From assembly GCA_963757335.1 (NCBI GenBank), contig CAVWRJ010000025.1, positions 248,001 through 312,000 of the forward strand: DNA of 64,000 nucleotides, given 5' to 3'. How positions within the stretch are numbered: the stretch's first letter is position 1; every line of letters begins with the position of its first letter. This DNA is from DASQPA01 sp963757335. Lineage in GTDB: Bacteria > Acidobacteriota > Thermoanaerobaculia > Multivoradales > UBA5704. A program made the position numbers and the translations under genes. Positions 8,478-20,700 of the stretch are shown piece after piece. Under the pieces are notes generated by a model. It saw only the letters and a list, made by a program, of their open reading frames with translations. It was not told where the DNA came from and did not search any database.

Positions 8478-10163
8478 ATGGCAGAGCAGAGATTCATTGT
8501 CTTGGCAGATCCGCCAACTCCCAACGGCGATCTGCACGTAGGGCACCTTTCGGGTCCCTACTTCGCCGCGGATGCATTCACCCGCTACCAGCGGCTGCGC
8601 GGCTCCACGGTGGCTTTCCTCTCGAACTTCGATTCGAACCAGCCCTATGTCCTGACCGCCGGCCGGCGCCTGGGGATCGAGCCGGCGGCCGTCCTCGAAC
8701 ACTTCACCGGGCGGATCGCGCGCTCGCTCGCCGCCTGCGACATCGAGCCCGACCTCATGGGGTCCCCGGACGCCCACCAGCAGGACTTCGTCTACCGCTT
8801 CTTCGGCGACCTCTACGAGCGCGGCAAGCTCCTCGTCAAAGAGGAGGAAATGCCGTACTGCGGCAACTGTGAACGGTTCCTCTTCGAGGCCTACCTGCAG
8901 GGCACCTGCCCCAATTGTGGCGCGACACCGTGCTACGGCAACGGCTGCGAGACCTGCGCTCTCCCCAACCACCCGAAGGACATGGGCGACCGCATCTGCC
9001 GCCTCTGCGGCGAGCCGCCGAAGGAGATGCGTACCTATCGTGGGCTGTTCCTGCCCTTGCACCGCTACCAGGAGGAGCTCGCGGCCCACCTCGCGAGCGG
9101 CGCCAGCCGGTTTCGCCAGCCGGTGCTCGACCTTCTCCTGCCGGCGCTCGCGCGGCAGCTTCCCGACATCCCGCTGACCTACGTCTCCGACTACGGTCTG
9201 CCGGTGACCCTGCCGGGCTTCGAGGGACAGGTCTGGAACGTCCGGCTGGAGATCCTGCCGGCTCTCATCGACACCGTCGACAAGTGGCGCCAGGCGGCAG
9301 CCGGCCAGGCCGGCAAAAACGGCAAAGACAGCCATGCCGCCGAGGGAAGCGGCGGCGAGGGGTGGGACTGGCGCGGCTCCGCGGACTACGAGGTCGTCTG
9401 TTTCCACGGCTGGGAGAACAGCTTCCAGTACGTGGCGAGCTTCAACACTCTCCTCCTCGCCTCGGGCCTGGGCTTCAAGCTGCCGGCCGCCAACATCACC
9501 AACGAGTTCTACCTGCTCGACGGCAAGAAGTTCTCGACCACCCGCAACCACGCGGTCTGGGGGACGGACATCCTCGCCCGGGTGTCCGCCGACCAGCTGC
9601 GCTTCTATCTCGCCCTGACCAATCCCGAGATCGACCAGACCGACTTCGTCCTCGCCGACTTCCAGGAGACCACCGACCGGCGCCTCACCGAACCGTGGAA
9701 CGAGATCCACCGCCGGATCGGCGCCGCCCTGGCGGAGGAGCACCCGCCGGGGCCGGCAGCACCTGCGATGCCTCCAGTCCTGCCGGCGGAGCTCGCGGCG
9801 AGGCTCGACATCCTGGCCGCCGGTCTCGAACGGGCCTACGGCGTCGGCGCCTTCAGTCTGCGGGAGGCCGCCGGCCTCCTCGCCGAATATCTGGGTTGGC
9901 TGGCCGGGCATGTTTCGGCCGTCTTTGGAGATCCCGGCGAGCCCGCGGAGCAGGCGGCCGCGCTCGCCGCCGCCCTTACCGCGACACGGGCGCTGGGGTT
10001 CTTCGCCGGCCCGATCATGCCGCGTTTCGCCGCCCGCCTGCGGGCAGCCCTGGGGCCTCAAGGTGGGTGGGACTCCTACCGCGACCCGGTCGATCCGAGC
10101 GCCGTCTTCTGGACCGACGATCTCGCCCTCCCGCCGCTCGCCAGCGCCGACCTCCATTTCTAG
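8478..10163 (+). CDS. Methionyl-tRNA-synthetase-like class I ligase with altered KMSKS loop
   Basis: A 561-residue protein with the class I aminoacyl-tRNA-synthetase plan. The HIGH motif appears as GDLHVGH near residue 18-24, and a zinc-knuckle insert with four CxxC-type pairs (YCGNC, CPNC, CETC, CRLC) lies at about 126-176. The KMSKS loop reads DGKKFSTTRNHAVW near 345-360, where the catalytic second Lys is replaced by Thr. The anticodon-binding helical domain is present but the C-terminal tRNA-binding extension is absent. MetRS family assignment rests on the zinc insert and overall order. The degenerate loop suggests a paralogue, either an amino-acid-activating enzyme or a drug-resistant copy rather than the housekeeping enzyme. 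It begins an operon: 23 bp to the asparaginase, then 6 bp to the NRPS. The start ATG is preceded by GAGGAA. Confidence 0.75.
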   Translation: MAEQRFIVLADPPTPNGDLHVGHLSGPYFAADAFTRYQRLRGSTVAFLSNFDSNQPYVLTAGRRLGIEPAAVLEHFTGRIARSLAACDIEPDLMGSPDAHQQDFVYRFFGDLYERGKLLVKEEEMPYCGNCERFLFEAYLQGTCPNCGATPCYGNGCETCALPNHPKDMGDRICRLCGEPPKEMRTYRGLFLPLHRYQEELAAHLASGASRFRQPVLDLLLPALARQLPDIPLTYVSDYGLPVTLPGFEGQVWNVRLEILPALIDTVDKWRQAAAGQAGKNGKDSHAAEGSGGEGWDWRGSADYEVVCFHGWENSFQYVASFNTLLLASGLGFKLPAANITNEFYLLDGKKFSTTRNHAVWGTDILARVSADQLRFYLALTNPEIDQTDFVLADFQETTDRRLTEPWNEIHRRIGAALAEEHPPGPAAPAMPPVLPAELAARLDILAAGLERAYGVGAFSLREAAGLLAEYLGWLAGHVSAVFGDPGEPAEQAAALAAALTATRALGFFAGPIMPRFAARLRAALGPQGGWDSYRDPVDPSAVFWTDDLALPPLASADLHF

Positions 10164-10186
10164 GCTCGCCGGAGAGGAGACATTTC

Positions 10187-11170
10187 ATGTCCGCCACCTC
10201 TGGAGCCGGAAGGCCGCGCGTCCTCGTGGTGTCGACGGGGGGGACCATCGCCGCCGCCGGGTACGCCGGCCACCGGGAGCGGCGAGCGGGCGACCTCCTG
10301 GCGGCCGTCCCCGGCCTGGCGGAGATCGCTCTCCTCTCGGCCGAGGATCCGTTCACCCTCGGCAGCTCGGATTTCACCCCCGAGATACTCTGGGAGCTCG
10401 CGCGTCACCTGGGCGAGACCTTGGCCGGCGACCCCGGGCTCGCCGGGATCGTCGTCACCCAGGGGACCGACTCGATCGAGGAGAGCGCCTTCTTTTTCGA
10501 CCTGGTGCTCGCCACCGAGCGGCCGATCGTCGTGACCGGCGCCATGCGCCTGCCGACCTCCGGCAGCGACGACGGTCCGCGGAACCTCGAGAACGCGGTC
10601 CGTCTCGCCGCCTCGCCAGCGACCCGCGGCCTGGGGGTCTTGGTGACGCTCCACGACGAGATCCATGCCGCGCGCGAGGTCCGGAAGTCGCATTCGATCG
10701 CCGTCGACGCCTTCACTTCGCCGGCGAGCGGCCCCGTGGGCTATCTCGACTCCGGGCAGATCCATCTCGTGAGCCGGTCTCTGCGCCGGGTTATGATCGA
10801 GACCGACGCGGTCGAGCCGAAGGTCGATCTCGTCGTCGCCGTCGTCGGCAGCGACGGGCGGCAGGTCCGGGACGCGGTCGCCGCTGGCGCCAGGGGCCTG
10901 GTCGTCGAGCTCTTCGGGCGCGGCAACTCCCCGGATGCCCTGCGCGACGAGATCGTCGCGGCCCGCCGCCTAGGGGTGGTGGTCGTCCTCACCTCGCGGA
11001 CGGGGAACGGCCGGGTGCTCGTCCCCCCGGCTCTCCGCGCGCTCGGCGTCGTCTCGGGCGAGGACCTGGACGGCCGCAAGGCGCGCATGGTCCTCGTCGC
11101 CGCCCTGGGTGGGACTCGGGACCCTGCGGTCCTCCAGTCCTACTTCGATCGGCTGTCCGGAAGGGTCTAG
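10187..11170 (+). CDS. Asparaginase / glutaminase family amidohydrolase
   Basis: A 327-residue protein of the bacterial L-asparaginase family, hydrolysing Asn (or Gln, or an N-substituted amide) to the acid and ammonia. The first catalytic Thr lies in STGGTIA at residues 16-22; the second triad region is TQGTDSIEES near residue 90. The substrate-loop GAMRLPTSGSDDGPRN is also typical. There is no signal peptide, so it is cytoplasmic. GGAGAGGAG precedes the ATG. The gene is sandwiched between the tRNA-synthetase paralogue and the NRPS with 23-bp and 6-bp gaps, implying a pathway role: precursor supply, trimming of an Asn-containing intermediate, or self-protection. Which of these is not decidable here. 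Confidence 0.85.
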   Translation: MSATSGAGRPRVLVVSTGGTIAAAGYAGHRERRAGDLLAAVPGLAEIALLSAEDPFTLGSSDFTPEILWELARHLGETLAGDPGLAGIVVTQGTDSIEESAFFFDLVLATERPIVVTGAMRLPTSGSDDGPRNLENAVRLAASPATRGLGVLVTLHDEIHAAREVRKSHSIAVDAFTSPASGPVGYLDSGQIHLVSRSLRRVMIETDAVEPKVDLVVAVVGSDGRQVRDAVAAGARGLVVELFGRGNSPDALRDEIVAARRLGVVVVLTSRTGNGRVLVPPALRALGVVSGEDLDGRKARMVLVAALGGTRDPAVLQSYFDRLSGRV

Positions 11171-11176
11171 ATCGGC

Positions 11177-14100
11177 ATGCAACCTTTGGCTCTCCCCCCG
11201 TCCGTGCCGGACGGCGCGAGTCTTCCCGTGGAGTCGCCGCTCTCCTACGGCCAGCGGGCGCTCTGGTTCCTCGACCGGCTGGCACCGGGCAATCCAGCCT
11301 ACGTGATCGCCGGGGCTGCCCGGGTGCGCGGTGGGCTCGACCCCGCGGCCCTGCGGCGGGCGGCGACGGCGCTCTCGGCGCGCCACGCGGCGCTGCGGAC
11401 GACGTTCCACGACACCCCTGCTGGTTCGGTGCAGCGGGTGGGGGAGGAGCCGGCGGTCGATTTCCGGGAGGAGGACGCGGCCGGGCTCGACGAGGCGGCC
11501 CTCGGCCGGCGGCTCGGCGGGCTCGCCTACCAGCCCTTCGACCTCGCGGAGGGGCCGCTCTGGCGCCTGGCGCTCCTCAGGCTCGAGAACGGGGAGCATG
11601 CCTTCGTTCTGTCGATCCACCACATCGTGGCCGACTTCTGGTCGCTGGGGGTGATGCTCCGCGATCTCGGGGTTCTCTATGGAGATCTCTACGGGGCTCT
11701 CTATGCCGAGGAGCTGGCCGTTCCCACGGCCGGCGATCGCATCGACTACGGCGAGGTGGTGCGGCGGGAAGCGGAGAGCCTCGCCGGCCCGGAAGGGGAG
11801 CGGCTCTGGCAGTTCTGGCGCCAGACGCTCGCCGGAATGCCGCGGGTCCTGGACCTGCCGACCGACCGGCCGCGGCACCACGGGCAGAGCCCGGAGAGCC
11901 ACCGCCGGGGGGCGAGGAAGGTGGCCCTGCCACCCGCCACCGCCGCGAGCTGGAGGCGGCTGACCCGGGGGCGGGGAGCAACCCTCTACATGGGCCTCCT
12001 GGCAGCCTTCGAGGTACTGCTCCAGCGTTACAGCGGAGAGGAGCGGCTGGTGGTGGGCTGCCCGACCTCGGGCCGCAAGACCGCCGAGCTGGCCGGGCTG
12101 GTGGGCTACCTGGTCAATCCGGTGGCGATCGCCACCGACCTCGGAGGCGATCCGACCTTCGCCGAGCTCTTGGGCCGGGTGCGGGCGGCGGCGCTCGCCG
12201 CCTTCGCCCACCGGGACTACCCGCTGCCGCTCCTGGCCGAGCGCCTGCAGCCGGTGCGCGATCCGGGGGTCTCGCCGATCTTCCAGGTGATGTGCGTCCT
12301 CCAGAAGGGGCGGCGGGCGGAGGAGGAGGGGCTCGCGGCCCTGGCGGTGGGCGAGGCCGGCGGCCGGATGCGGCTCGGCCCGCTGACGCTCGAAACGATG
12401 GAGATCGCGGCGCCGGGAGCGCAGTTCGACCTCTCCCTCGGCCTGGCGGAGACCGCTCGCGGCCTCTCCGGGCGCCTCGCCTACGACCGGGACCTCTTCG
12501 AGGCGGCGACGATCGGGCGGATGGTCGGGCACTTAGAAACCCTGCTCACCGCCCTGGGGGAAGCTCCCGAGGACACCTGCCTACAGCGGCTCTCGGAACT
12601 CCCCCTCCTCTCGGCCGCCGAGCGGCACCATCTGCTGGCGGAGTGGGGAAGCGAGCCGCGGGAGTACCCGGGGAGCGACCTCCTGCACGAGCTCTTCTCC
12701 GTCCGGGCGGCCCGGATGCCGGAGGAGCCGGCGGTCGGGTCTGCCGGGGAGTGGCTGAGCTACGGCGAGCTCGACCGCCGCTCCGACCGCTGGGCCACCC
12801 GGCTGCGGGCGGCGGGGGTCGGGCCGGAGAGCATCGTGGGGGTGTGCCTCGCCCGCTCGTTCGAGCTGGTGGCGGGGGTGATCGGGATCCTGAAGGCGGG
12901 GGGCGCCTACCTGCCGCTCGATCCGGGCCTGCCGGCCGAGCGTCTGGCCTACCTGATCGAGGACGCCGGGGTGGCGGCGCTCCTCACCGAGGAAGCGACG
13001 GAAGGACTTGCTGCCGCCCGGCGGGGCGCCGCGGCTCCGCGCCGATGTGGAGTCCGGAGAACCGGAGGCGTTCGCGCCTGTCTTGAGTCTGTCGCCGGAC
13101 CATCCGGCCTACGTCATCTACACCTCGGGCTCGACCGGCCAGCCGAAGGGGGTGGTGATCCCGCACCGGGCGATCGCGGCGCGGATGCGCTTCGCCTGTG
13201 CCGAGGACCTCCAGCCGGGCGAGCGGATGATCCAGAAGACGACGCTGTCCTTCGACGTCTCGGTCTTCGAGCTCTTCGGGCCGCTCTTGACCGGCGGCCG
13301 GCTGATCGTCCCCCGGCCAGGGGGGGAGGCCGATCCCGTCTACCTGCTGGCGCTCGCCGCCGAGCACGGGGTCACCCGGCTCTCCTTCCCGCCCACCCTC
13401 CTCAACCTGCTCCTCGAACAGTCGGCGCTCCCCGCTCTCCGCGCGCTGCGGGTGGTGGTGACCGGCGGCGAGACGGTGCCGCCCGATCTGCCGGCCCGCT
13501 TCCACGCCCGGATGCAGGCCCACCTGGACAACCGCTACGGCCCGACCGAGGCGACGATCTCGGTGACCACCTGGCGCTGCCGGCCGGGCGAGGAGGCCGC
13601 CCCGCGGCTGCCCATCGGGCGGCCGATCCCGGTCTCAGAGATCCACCTCCTCGACCCCGCCTCCCAGCCGGTCCCCATGGGGATGCCGGGGGAGCTCTGT
13701 ATCGGCGGCGTCTGCCTGGCGCGGGGGTACCTCGGCCGGCCGGAGCTGACGGCGGAGAAGTTCGTGCCCCATCCGTTCGCCGGGTTCGCCGGACGGCCCG
13801 GGGAGCGCCTCTACCGGACGGGGGACATCGCCCGCTACCGGACGGATGGGGCGATCGAGTTCCTGGGGCGGATCGACGGCCAGGTCAAGGTGCGCGGTTT
13901 CCGGGTAGAGCTGGGGGAGATCGAGGCGGCTCTCCTCGCGCATCCCGGGATCAGAGAGGCGGCGGTGGCCGACCGCGCGGACAGAACGACGGGCAGCCGC
14001 CGCCTGGTGGCCTGGCTGGTGGCAAAGCCGCCGTCGAACGGTGCCCCCGGCACCGATATCGCGCAGTCCGCCCGCGAGTTTCTCCAGGGGAAGCTCCCCG

Positions 14101-14450
14101 GCTACATGGTGCCGCCGGTCTTCGTGCTGCTCGACGCGCTGCCGCTGACGGCTTCGGGCAAGGTGGACCGCCGGGCGCTGCCGGAGCCGCCGGCCGCTGA
14201 GGAGAGCGGGGGTACGGGCGAGTCTCCGCAGGGTCCCCTGGAAGAGCTGCTGGCGGGGATCTGGAGCGAGCTTCTGGGAGTGCCGCGGGTGAGCCGGGAG
14301 GACGGCTTCTTCGATCTCGGTGGGCACTCGCTCCTCGCCACCCGGCTGGTGTCTCGGGTGCGCGAGGCGCTCGGGGTGGAGCTGGCGCTCAAGGCGGTGT
14401 TCGAGGCGCCCACCCTGGCCGGCTTCGCCGCGGCGGTCGAGGCGGCCCGG
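11177..14450 (+). other. NRPS 1 module 1: starter-type C, A, PCP
   Basis: The C domain (about 11,240-12,640) has the active-site motif HHIVADF at 11,618-11,638, with Phe in place of the usual Gly. A condensation domain at the very start of an NRPS usually joins an acyl group to the first amino acid. The A domain spans about 12,680-14,180 with YTSGSTGQPKG and RYGPTEA. The specificity residues read by eye against GrsA are D-V-F-S-V-G-R-I-S, with no confident match. The carrier (about 14,230-14,440) has LGGHSLL with the phosphopantetheine Ser. Confidence 0.75.
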
Positions 14451-16308
14451 CGGGCCGGGCTTGCCGGGGCTCTGCAGTCGGGGCTCCCGCCGCTCCGGCG
14501 ACGACCCCGGAGCGGCCCGGCGCCGCTCTCCTTCTCCCAGGAGCGGCTGTGGTTCCTCGATCAGTCTGGAGCCCGGTCTCGTCCTCTACAACATGGCCGG
14601 AGCGTTCGAGCTCGACGGCCACCTCGACCGTCGGGCCTTCACCGCCAGCCTGGAGGAGATCGTCCGCCGGCACGAGGTGCTGCGGACGATCTTCTCAATG
14701 TCTCGAGGTGACGGCCAGCCGGTCCAGGTGGTGGCGGGAGCGCAGAAACGGGCCGGGGGTGCCGCTGATCGATCTCGCCGCGCTGCCTGAGGCGGCACTG
14801 GAATCGGAAACGGCACGGCTCAGCCGGGAGGAGGCGCTGCGGCCGTTCGACCTCTCCCGCGGGCCGCTCCTCCGGGCCGCCCTGCTCCGCCTGGCGGAGA
14901 CCTCGCACCGGGCCCTCTTCACCCTCCACCATGTGGCCTCGGACGGCTGGTCGATCGGGGTGCTGGTGCGCGAGCTGGGCGCGCTCTACGCCGCCTTCGT
15001 CGCCGGGGAGCCGTCTCCCCTCCCGGAGCTGCCGATCCAGTACGCCGACTATGCGGTCTGGCAGCGGGGCTGGCTCGCCGGCGCGGCCCTGGAGGCTCAG
15101 CTCGGCTGGTGGCGGGAGCGCCTGGCCGGGGCGCCGGAGCGGCTCGATCTGCCGGCCGACCATCCGCGGCCGGCGTTGTGGAGCGGGCGGGGCGGCAGGG
15201 TGCGCTCGGCCGTCCCGCGGGAGATCGCAGAGACCCTGGCGCGGCTCGGCCGGGATCGCGGGGCGACCCGGTTCATGATCCTTCTCGCGGGGTTCTCCGC
15301 TCTCCTCGCCCGCTACGCTGGGGAGGAGGATGTGGTCCTCGGCTCGCCCATCGCCAATCGGACGCGGATCGAGACCGAGGGGCTGATCGGGTTCTTCGTC
15401 AACACCCAGGTGCTGCGCGCCGATCTCGCCGGCAATCCCAGGTTCGGCGACTCTCCTGGCGCGGGTCCAGGAGACGACGCTCGCCGCCCAGGCACACCAG
15501 GATCTCCCCTTCGAGCGGCTGGTCGAGGAGCTCTCGCCGGAGCGGAGCCTCGCCTCTACGCCGCTCTTCCAGGTGATGTTCCTCCTCCAGGAGGCGATCC
15601 TGAGCGAGCTGCGGCTCCCCGGCCTTGCCGTCCTTCCGCTGCCGGTCCAGCCCGCGGCGGCGCGCTTCGATCTGCTCTTGCAGGCGACCGAGGGGAAGGG
15701 GGCGCTCACCCTCGCCCTGGAGTACAGCCGGGACCTCTTCGAGGCAGCGACCGCCGAGCGGATGCTGGCCCACCTCGGCAATCTCCTGGCGGCCGTGGCC
15801 GCGGAGCCGGAGCTGCGCCTCGATGCCCTGCCGCTCCTCTCGCCGGCCGAGCGGGAGCAGGTGGTGGAGGAGTGGAACGACACCCGGTCTCCCATCCCGG
15901 AGAGGGCGGGGGTCCACGCCTACTTCGAGGCGCAGGTCGATTGCCGGCCGGAGTCGCCGGCGGTCGAGATGGACGGCGCGGTGCTCCTCTATCGCGAGCT
16001 GGAGGAGGAGGCCAACCGCCTGGCGCGGCACCTCCGGGCGCTCGGGGTGGGGCCGGAGTCGGCGGTGGGAATCTGCCTTGCCCGCTCGCTCGCCCTCCCC
16101 GTCGCGGTGCTCGCGGTGCTCAAGGCGGGAGGGGCCTACGTGCCGCTCGACCCCGGCTATCCGCCGGAGCGGCTGGCGGTGATGATCGAGGACGGGCGCC
16201 TGGCGGCCCTGGTGACGACCTCGGCTCTCCTCGGCCGGCTGAAGACAGGCGGAGCTGCCGTGGTGCTGCTGGGCGCCGAGGCGGGGGTCGATCGCCGCCC
16301 GGAGCGCG
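11177..16308 (+). CDS. NRPS 1, left part: modules 1 and 2 (frame broken five times)
   Basis: This is the start of one giant NRPS coding region running to 39,190. The ATG lies 6 bp after the asparaginase stop. The coding frame changes near 13,005, 14,566, 14,755, 15,450 and 16,290. Each break falls inside a conserved domain, and the downstream frame resumes with no missing motif; the breaks near 14,755 and 16,290 lie at runs of five G. No stop-start boundary exists anywhere, so I treat it as one polypeptide. It carries a starter-like condensation domain, an adenylation domain, a carrier, and then most of module 2. Product and module details are given under the module entries. Confidence 0.85.
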
Positions 16309-17700
16309 GTGCGGCCGGCCGCTCTTGCCTCGGGGGAGAACCTGGCCTACATCCTCTACACCTCGGGCTCGACGGGGCGGCCGAAGGGAGTGGCGATGCC
16401 CCACCGCCCGCTGGTCAACCTGATCGCCTGGCAGCTCGCGGCGGTCCCGCCCGGCCGGCGGACGCTCCAGTTCGCCTCGCTCTCCTTCGACGTCTCCTTT
16501 CAGGAGATGTTCGCGACCTGGGGCTCCGGCGGCTGCCTGGTGCTCGTTGACGACGAGGTGCGCCGCGATGCCCACTCCCTGCTCCAGCTGCTTCGCGAGC
16601 GGCGGGTCGAGCGGCTGTTCCTTCCCTTTGTGGCGCTCCAGCAGCTGGCCGAAGCCTGCGCCGAAGAGACGGACGCAGGGATGGAGGCACCGCCGCTCTG
16701 CGAGGTGATGACCGCGGGCGAGCAGCTCCAGGTCACCGGCGCGGTCGCTGAGCTGTTCCGGCGGCTGCCGAGGAGCCGGCTTTATAACCACTACGGACCG
16801 ACCGAGGCGCATGCGGTGTCGGCGTTCACCCTCGCCGGGCCGCCCGCGGGCTGGCCGGCGCTGCCTCCCATCGGCCGGCCGATCGCGAATCTCCGGATTC
16901 TGCTCCTCGACCGGCTGTCGCCAACGCCGGGTCAGCCGGTGCCGCCGGGAGTCCCGGGGGAGCTCTATATCGCTGGAAGGGACGGCGCCGGCCTGGCGCG
17001 CGGCTACCTGGGCCGGCCGGACCTGACTGCGGAGCGCTTCCTCCCCGATTCTTCGGGGAGAGAGCCGGGAGGGCGGCTCTACAAGAGCGGCGATCTGGCG
17101 CGCTGGCAGCCGGCGGGAACGCTGGAGTACCTCGGCCGCGCCGACCAGCAGGTGAAGGTGCGGGGTTTCCGGATCGAGCCCGGGGAGATCGAGAGCGTCC
17201 TCGCGAGCTTTCCCGGGGTGCGCGCGGCGGCGGTCCTGGCGTTGCCGGAGGTGGGCCGGGCCGGCACCCGGCTGGTGGCGTTCGTGGCCATCCCGGAGAC
17301 GAGCGTTTCGGGGCTCCGCGAGGTCCTTTCTCGACGGCTGCCCGAGCACATGGTGCCCGCGGTCTTCGTCGCTCTCTCCTCCCTGCCCCTCACCCCGAGC
17401 GGCAAGGTCGACCGCCGCAGCCTGGCGCAAATCCCCCTGGTGCCAACGCCTGGGAGGGAACGCCGGTCGGTCCCGCTTTCCCTTACCGAGGCTCGACTGG
17501 CGGCGATCTGGACCGAAGTGCTGGGTACCGCACAGATCAGCCCCGAGGACAGCTTCTTCGATCTCGGTGGACACTCGCTTCTCGCCACCCGGGTGACCTC
17601 CCGGGTGCGCCGGAGCTTCGGCGTCGAGCTGCCGCTCAAGCGCCTCTTCGAATCGCCCACCCTGGGCGCCCTGGCGCGGGCGATCGAGGAGATCCAGGAA
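14520..17700 (+). other. NRPS 1 module 2: C, A (proline predicted), PCP
   Basis: The C domain carries canonical HHVASDG at 14,927-14,947. A-domain residues at the specificity positions read D-V-Q-F-M-A-H-A-V, close to the well-known proline code DVQLIAHVVK; the NHYGPTEAH context is also typical of Pro domains. The carrier has LGGHSLL near 17,560. Three frame breaks fall in C2 (14,566, 14,755 and 15,450) and one in A2 (16,290). Confidence 0.7.
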
Positions 17701-20700
17701 GCCGGGGGGAGCGTCAACCCGGCGCTCGCGATCCGCTCCGTACCCCCGACCGGCCTACCGCTCTCGTTCGCTCAGGAGCGGTTGTGGTTTCTGGACCAGC
17801 TCGAACCCGGGAGCCCGACCTACAACATGGCGGCGGCCTTCGAGATCGCGGGGAGACTCGAACCGCAGGTTTTCGCCACGGTCCTGGGCGAGATCGTGCG
17901 CCGTCACGCCGTGCTGCGGACGACCTTCGAGATCGCGCCGGGCGGCAGGCCGGTGCAGGTGATCACGCCGATGCCGGCCTCTCCGGAGATGCCGGTACCC
18001 CGGGTCGACCTCCAGGGAATCGCGGCGGCCAGGCGAGAGCCGGAGGTGGCGCGGCTGACCCGGGAGGAGGCCCTGCGGCCGTTCGACCTCGCCAGCGGGC
18101 CCCTCCTCCGGGTCGTGCTCGTCCGCTCCGGCGAGGAGGAGCACCGGGCCCTCTTCACCCTCCATCACGTCGTCTCCGACGGCTGGTCGATCGGGGTGAT
18201 GGTGGAGGAGCTCGGAGCGCTCTATGGCGCCTTTCTGGCCGGCCGGTCCTCGCCGCTGCCGGAGCTCCCCATGCAGTACGCGGACTTCGCCCTCTGGCAG
18301 CGCCAATGGCTGTCGGGCGAGCTGTTGGAAGGGGAGATCGCCTACTGGCGGGAGGCGCTGGCGGGTCTCGCCCCGCTCGACCTCCCCACCGACCATCCCC
18401 GGCCGCCGCAACGAACGGGGCGCGGCGGCCTGGTGCGATTCGCCCTCCCGAGCGAGTTCCGCGACGCTCTGGCCCAGCTCTCTCGCGCCGAGGGCGCGAC
18501 CCTCTTCATGACCCTCCTCGCGAGCCTCGCGGCACTGCTCGGGCGGATGACGGGTCAGGAGGATCTGGCGGTCGGCTCTCCCATCGCCAACCGCACCCGC
18601 CGCGAGAGCGAGGGGTTGATCGGCTTTTTCGTCAACCTCCTCGTCCTCCGCGCGGACCTCTCGGGGGACCCGGAGCTCCGGCAGCTCCTCGGCAGGGTCA
18701 GGACGACCGCCCTCCTCGCGTACGCCCACCAGGACATTCCCTTCGAGAAGGTGGTCGAGGTCCTCTCGACGGGGCGCGACGCCAGCCGGACGCCGCTCTT
18801 CCAGGCCCTCTTCGCACTCCAGAACACGCCCACGGGCGCCTTGGAGCTGCCCGGCCTCACCCTCACCCCGGTCCCGGGGGAGGGGCGAATCGCGAAGTTC
18901 GACCTCTCGCTCTCCTTGACCGAGACGCCGTGGGGCCTCTCTGGGGCCTGGGAGTACAGCCGGGACCTCTTCGAAGCGGCGACGATCGAGCGCCTGGCGG
19001 AGCATTTCGCGACCCTTCTCGCGGGCGCCGTGGCGGCGCCAAGCCAACGGATCTCGGAGCTGCCGCTCCTCTCTCCGGCCGAGCGGGAGCAGCTCGTCGT
19101 CGAGTGGAGCGGGAGAGCGAGCCCCTACCCGCGAAAGGCCTCGATCCACTCCCTCTTCGCCGAGCAGGCCGCGCTCCGTCCCGATGCCGTGGCGGTTTCG
19201 GCGATCTCGGCGGCCGGGGGAGCGGGCGGCGTGGAGCACCTGAGCTACGGCGCCCTCGGCCGCCGGGCGGAGCGCCTGGCCCGCCGGCTGCGCGCTCTCG
19301 GGGTGGAGACGGGGACGCCGGTGGGTCTCTGCCTCGATCGCTCGGTCTTACGGGTCGTGGCGACGCTCGCCATCCTGCGTGCGGGGGGGGCCTATCTACC
19401 GCTCGATCCCTCCTATCCGCGGGAGCGGCTGGAGCTCCTCGTCCGCGACAGCGCGGCGCCGGTGATCCTGACCACGGAGGAGCTGCTCGCGGTTCTGCCG
19501 GCGACCCCGGCGAGGACGGTCTGTCTCGACGGCGAGGAGGAAACGGGGGTGGAAGCGGGCCTCCCGGAGGTCCCGGAGATCTCGGCCGGGGCCCTGGCCT
19601 ACGTCATGTACACCTCTGGCTCGACCGGGGTGCCGAAAGGGGTGGCGGTACCCCACCGCGGGGTCGTGCGTCTCGTGCGGGAGACCGACTACGCCTCGTT
19701 CGGCCCCGGCGAGGTCGTTCTGCAATTCGCGCCCTTCGCCTTCGACGCCGCGACTTTCGAGATCTGGGGAGCGCTCCTGAACGGCGGGCGGCTCGTGCTA
19801 CCGCCGCCGGGGGCGCTGTCGCTCGCCGAGCTGGAGAGGCAAGTCCTGGGGCACGGGGTGACCTCCCTCTTTCTCACCACCGGCCTCTTCCACCAGGTGG
19901 CCGATCTCGACCTCTCGGGGTACCGCGGCCTGCGGCAGCTCCTGACGGGGGGGGACGTCCTCTCGGTCCCGCACGTCCGGCGGGCGGCAGTGGAGCTGCC
20001 GGCAACCCGGGTGATCTGCTGCTACGGACCGACCGAGAACACGACTTTCACCACCTGTCATCCGGTCGTGGAGCCGGACGGCCTCGGGTCCACGGTACCG
20101 CTCGGGCGGCCGATCGCCAACAGCTGGGTCCACGTGCTGGACCGCGGATCGGCACCGGTGCCGATGGGGGTGACGGGGGAGCTCTGCGCCGGGGGCGACG
20201 GCCTGGCCTGGGGCTATCTCGGGCGGCCGGACCTGACCGCGGAGCGCTTCGTGCCGGACCCTTTCGGCCGCGGGCTGGGGGAGCGCCTCTACCGGACGGG
20301 CGACCTCGTACGCTGGCGGCCGGGCGGGCGGCTGGAGTTCCTCGGCCGGATCGACGGTCAGGTGAAGATCCGCGGCTTTCGGGTGGAGCCGGGGGAGGTC
20401 GAGGCGGCGCTCGCCCTCCACCCGCAGGTCCGCGACGCGGTGGTCCTGGTGCGCGGCGAGGTGGGAAGGGACCGCCGGCTGGTGGCCTATGTGGTGGCGA
20501 CGGAGGAGGCCGCGCCCGGCGAGCCCCGGGGCGGGGCGCTCGCCGCCCATCTCCGGGCGCGCCTGCCGGCGTACATGGTGCCGTCCGCTTTCGTTCTCCT
20601 GCCGGCCCTGCCGCTCACCGCCAACGGGAAGGTCGACCGCGGCGCCCTGGCCAGGATCGAGCCGCTCGGCGCCCCTCGCTCCGATATCGCCGCCGATGCC

